From Pseudomonadota bacterium (GTDB lineage Bacteria; Bdellovibrionota_B; Oligoflexia; Oligoflexales; JAPPIL01): DNA of 6,999 bases. The stretch is from positions 1-6,999 of the forward strand of contig JAPPIL010000102.1 of assembly GCA_028877195.1 (NCBI GenBank), written 5' to 3'. A model generated the notes under the pieces. The model saw only the letters and a program-made list of their open reading frames with translations, searched no databases and had not been told where the DNA came from. The number at the start of each line of letters is the position of its first letter. Position 1 is the first letter of the stretch. Of the stretch, positions 6,147 through 6,999 are shown one piece after another. The translations under genes and the position numbers were made by a program.

Positions 6147-6551
6147 GCAACAGCCTTTCTACCTAGAAAATTCACACTAAAACTGACTATGTTCACGCGT
6201 CTGTCAAATCACTTCACCGTGATCTTATGCTTGCTGTAGTCTTTGAGAGCTGCTTGCTCACCTCTATATCTTGCTGGCTACAACCTTTGCAGCTCCTATC
6301 CACCTAAGGTAAGTCCGAAACCTCCCAAGTCAAGTCTCTGTGTTGCTTTATCTCCTATGCAGTCACAGCTTACAACGTGTCCCTGTCTTGCCGTCGTCAT
6401 TCTGTTTGTGCTTTGCTACACCCGATAACTACGAAACGTCACTAATATTCGATGATGGGGTGTTGAACTTGCTGAAAAATCTAGGTAATTGCTTTATATC
6501 TGGGCTGCGGTGGTTGGCTAGTTAGGTGACGTTGCTTGGAAGATTGAGCTT
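6147..6551. other. Divergent intergenic region between the two TIR genes
   Basis: These 405 bases contain no convincing gene; the short frames in them translate to low-complexity, serine/leucine/cysteine-rich strings unlike proteins. They must hold two diverging promoters. A perfect TTGACA (minus strand, 6207-6202) lies 56 bases before the leftward TIR start, but has no good -10 at normal spacing. Next to it is a dyad ATCAC-TTCACC-GTGAT (6208-6223) that could be an operator. The rightward gene has the ribosome site GGAAGA at 6538-6543. Confidence 0.55.
6208..6223. repeat. Small inverted repeat ATCAC-N6-GTGAT next to a TTGACA element
   Basis: Perfect 5-base arms abut the minus-strand TTGACA at 6202-6207, upstream of the zinc-ribbon TIR gene. 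The position suits a regulator site for the divergent TIR pair, but arms this short are frequent by chance. Confidence 0.2.
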
Positions 6552-6983
6552 ATGAGACGGGTGTTCTTCAGTTTTCACTATGAAAGGGACGTTGGTAGGA
6601 TTGGCCAAATTCGTAACAGCTGGCTGACTAGAGGCAAGGCATCTAGTTTTCTTGATGCCGCAAAGTGGGAGTCGATCAAGCGGCGTGGAGATGACGCTAT
6701 TAGAGGCTGGATCAATGAACAACTGAGGGGAACGTCTGTTACTGTAGTTTTGATTGGAGCTAAAACGGCAAATAGGAGATGGGTAAAGTATGAAATAGAG
6801 CAAAGCATAGACAGGAAAAACGGGCTTCTAGGCATTTACATTCACAACGTCAAGGATTTTAGGACTGGTGCTATCGATAACAAGGGCAAGAGTCCGTTCT
6901 CAAAACACTTTAACTTTACCCCCGTTCATGGCCAGATGGTGTATCTGACCTCCCCCCATTTTATAGTTCAGTTACGCGATTAG
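6552..6983 (+). CDS. ThsB-type TIR-domain protein (Thoeris sensor-like), short C-terminus
   Basis: Closely resembles, from memory, the classical ThsB TIR family (PF08937, formerly DUF1863), which responds to phage and makes an NAD-derived signal that activates ThsA. Visible signatures are RRVFFSFHYERDV (2-14), the FLDAAKWE segment (33-40), TSVTVVLIGAKTANRRWVKY (61-80) with E81 as the likely catalytic glutamate, and GIYIHNVKD (94-102). At 143 residues it is short: classical members continue to a YDW...DDGY...W tail that is missing here, and the last 25 residues are not family-like. No simple single-base shift restores that tail, so it may be a divergent natural end or a decayed one. ATG 6552 has GGAAGA eight bases upstream. 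It is transcribed away from the other TIR gene toward the right edge, where an effector gene might follow. Confidence 0.85.
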   Translation: MRRVFFSFHYERDVGRIGQIRNSWLTRGKASSFLDAAKWESIKRRGDDAIRGWINEQLRGTSVTVVLIGAKTANRRWVKYEIEQSIDRKNGLLGIYIHNVKDFRTGAIDNKGKSPFSKHFNFTPVHGQMVYLTSPHFIVQLRD

Positions 6984-6999
6984 ATCCATCATGTTAACC

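Noticed and set aside
6243..6525. Two 61-codon frames in the gap between the TIR genes.
   Set aside because: The products are rich in Ser, Leu, Cys and Pro without domain features, lack ribosome sites and overlap each other.

Overview
The window is a compact bacterial accessory region that looks like a defence island. Each of the six clear genes belongs to a family tied to phage defence or nucleic-acid modification, and no housekeeping gene is visible. Base composition is moderately AT-rich. Shine-Dalgarno sites are present but uneven. There is no rRNA, tRNA, transposase, integrase or CRISPR array. The host cannot be named from the sequence; a mesophilic bacterium such as a proteobacterium or cyanobacterium would fit.

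Layout, left to right. At 156-1163 (+) lies an AbiJ-like protein of the STM4504/CBY_0614 type, whose true start may be further in. After a 321-base AT-rich gap carrying small palindromes comes 1485-3296 (+), a single-chain DNA methyltransferase fused to a C-terminal Mrr-like PD-(D/E)xK nuclease domain. Its 3' end faces a leftward two-gene unit across a gap with two hairpins. That unit is a radical-SAM protein of the spore-photoproduct-lyase-like (SPL) family (5186-3807, -) overlapping by 8 bases an ASCH (PUA-like) protein (3814-3428, -). Upstream of it in the same direction lies a ThsB-like TIR protein with a zinc-ribbon tail (6146-5475, -). A 405-base gap then separates it from a divergent second ThsB-like TIR gene (6552-6983, +), which closes the window.

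How the parts may work together. The methyltransferase-nuclease could be a complete restriction-modification enzyme by itself. The two TIR proteins resemble Thoeris sensors, which make a nucleotide signal from NAD+, but no ThsA effector is present; it may lie just beyond the right edge. The tightly overlapped radical-SAM and ASCH genes look like a dedicated pair that may modify or repair a nucleic acid or nucleotide. I know of no described system with this pair, so it is the best candidate here for an undescribed function. A possible small gene (5276-5563, +) lies between the TIR and radical-SAM genes, partly antisense to the TIR gene.
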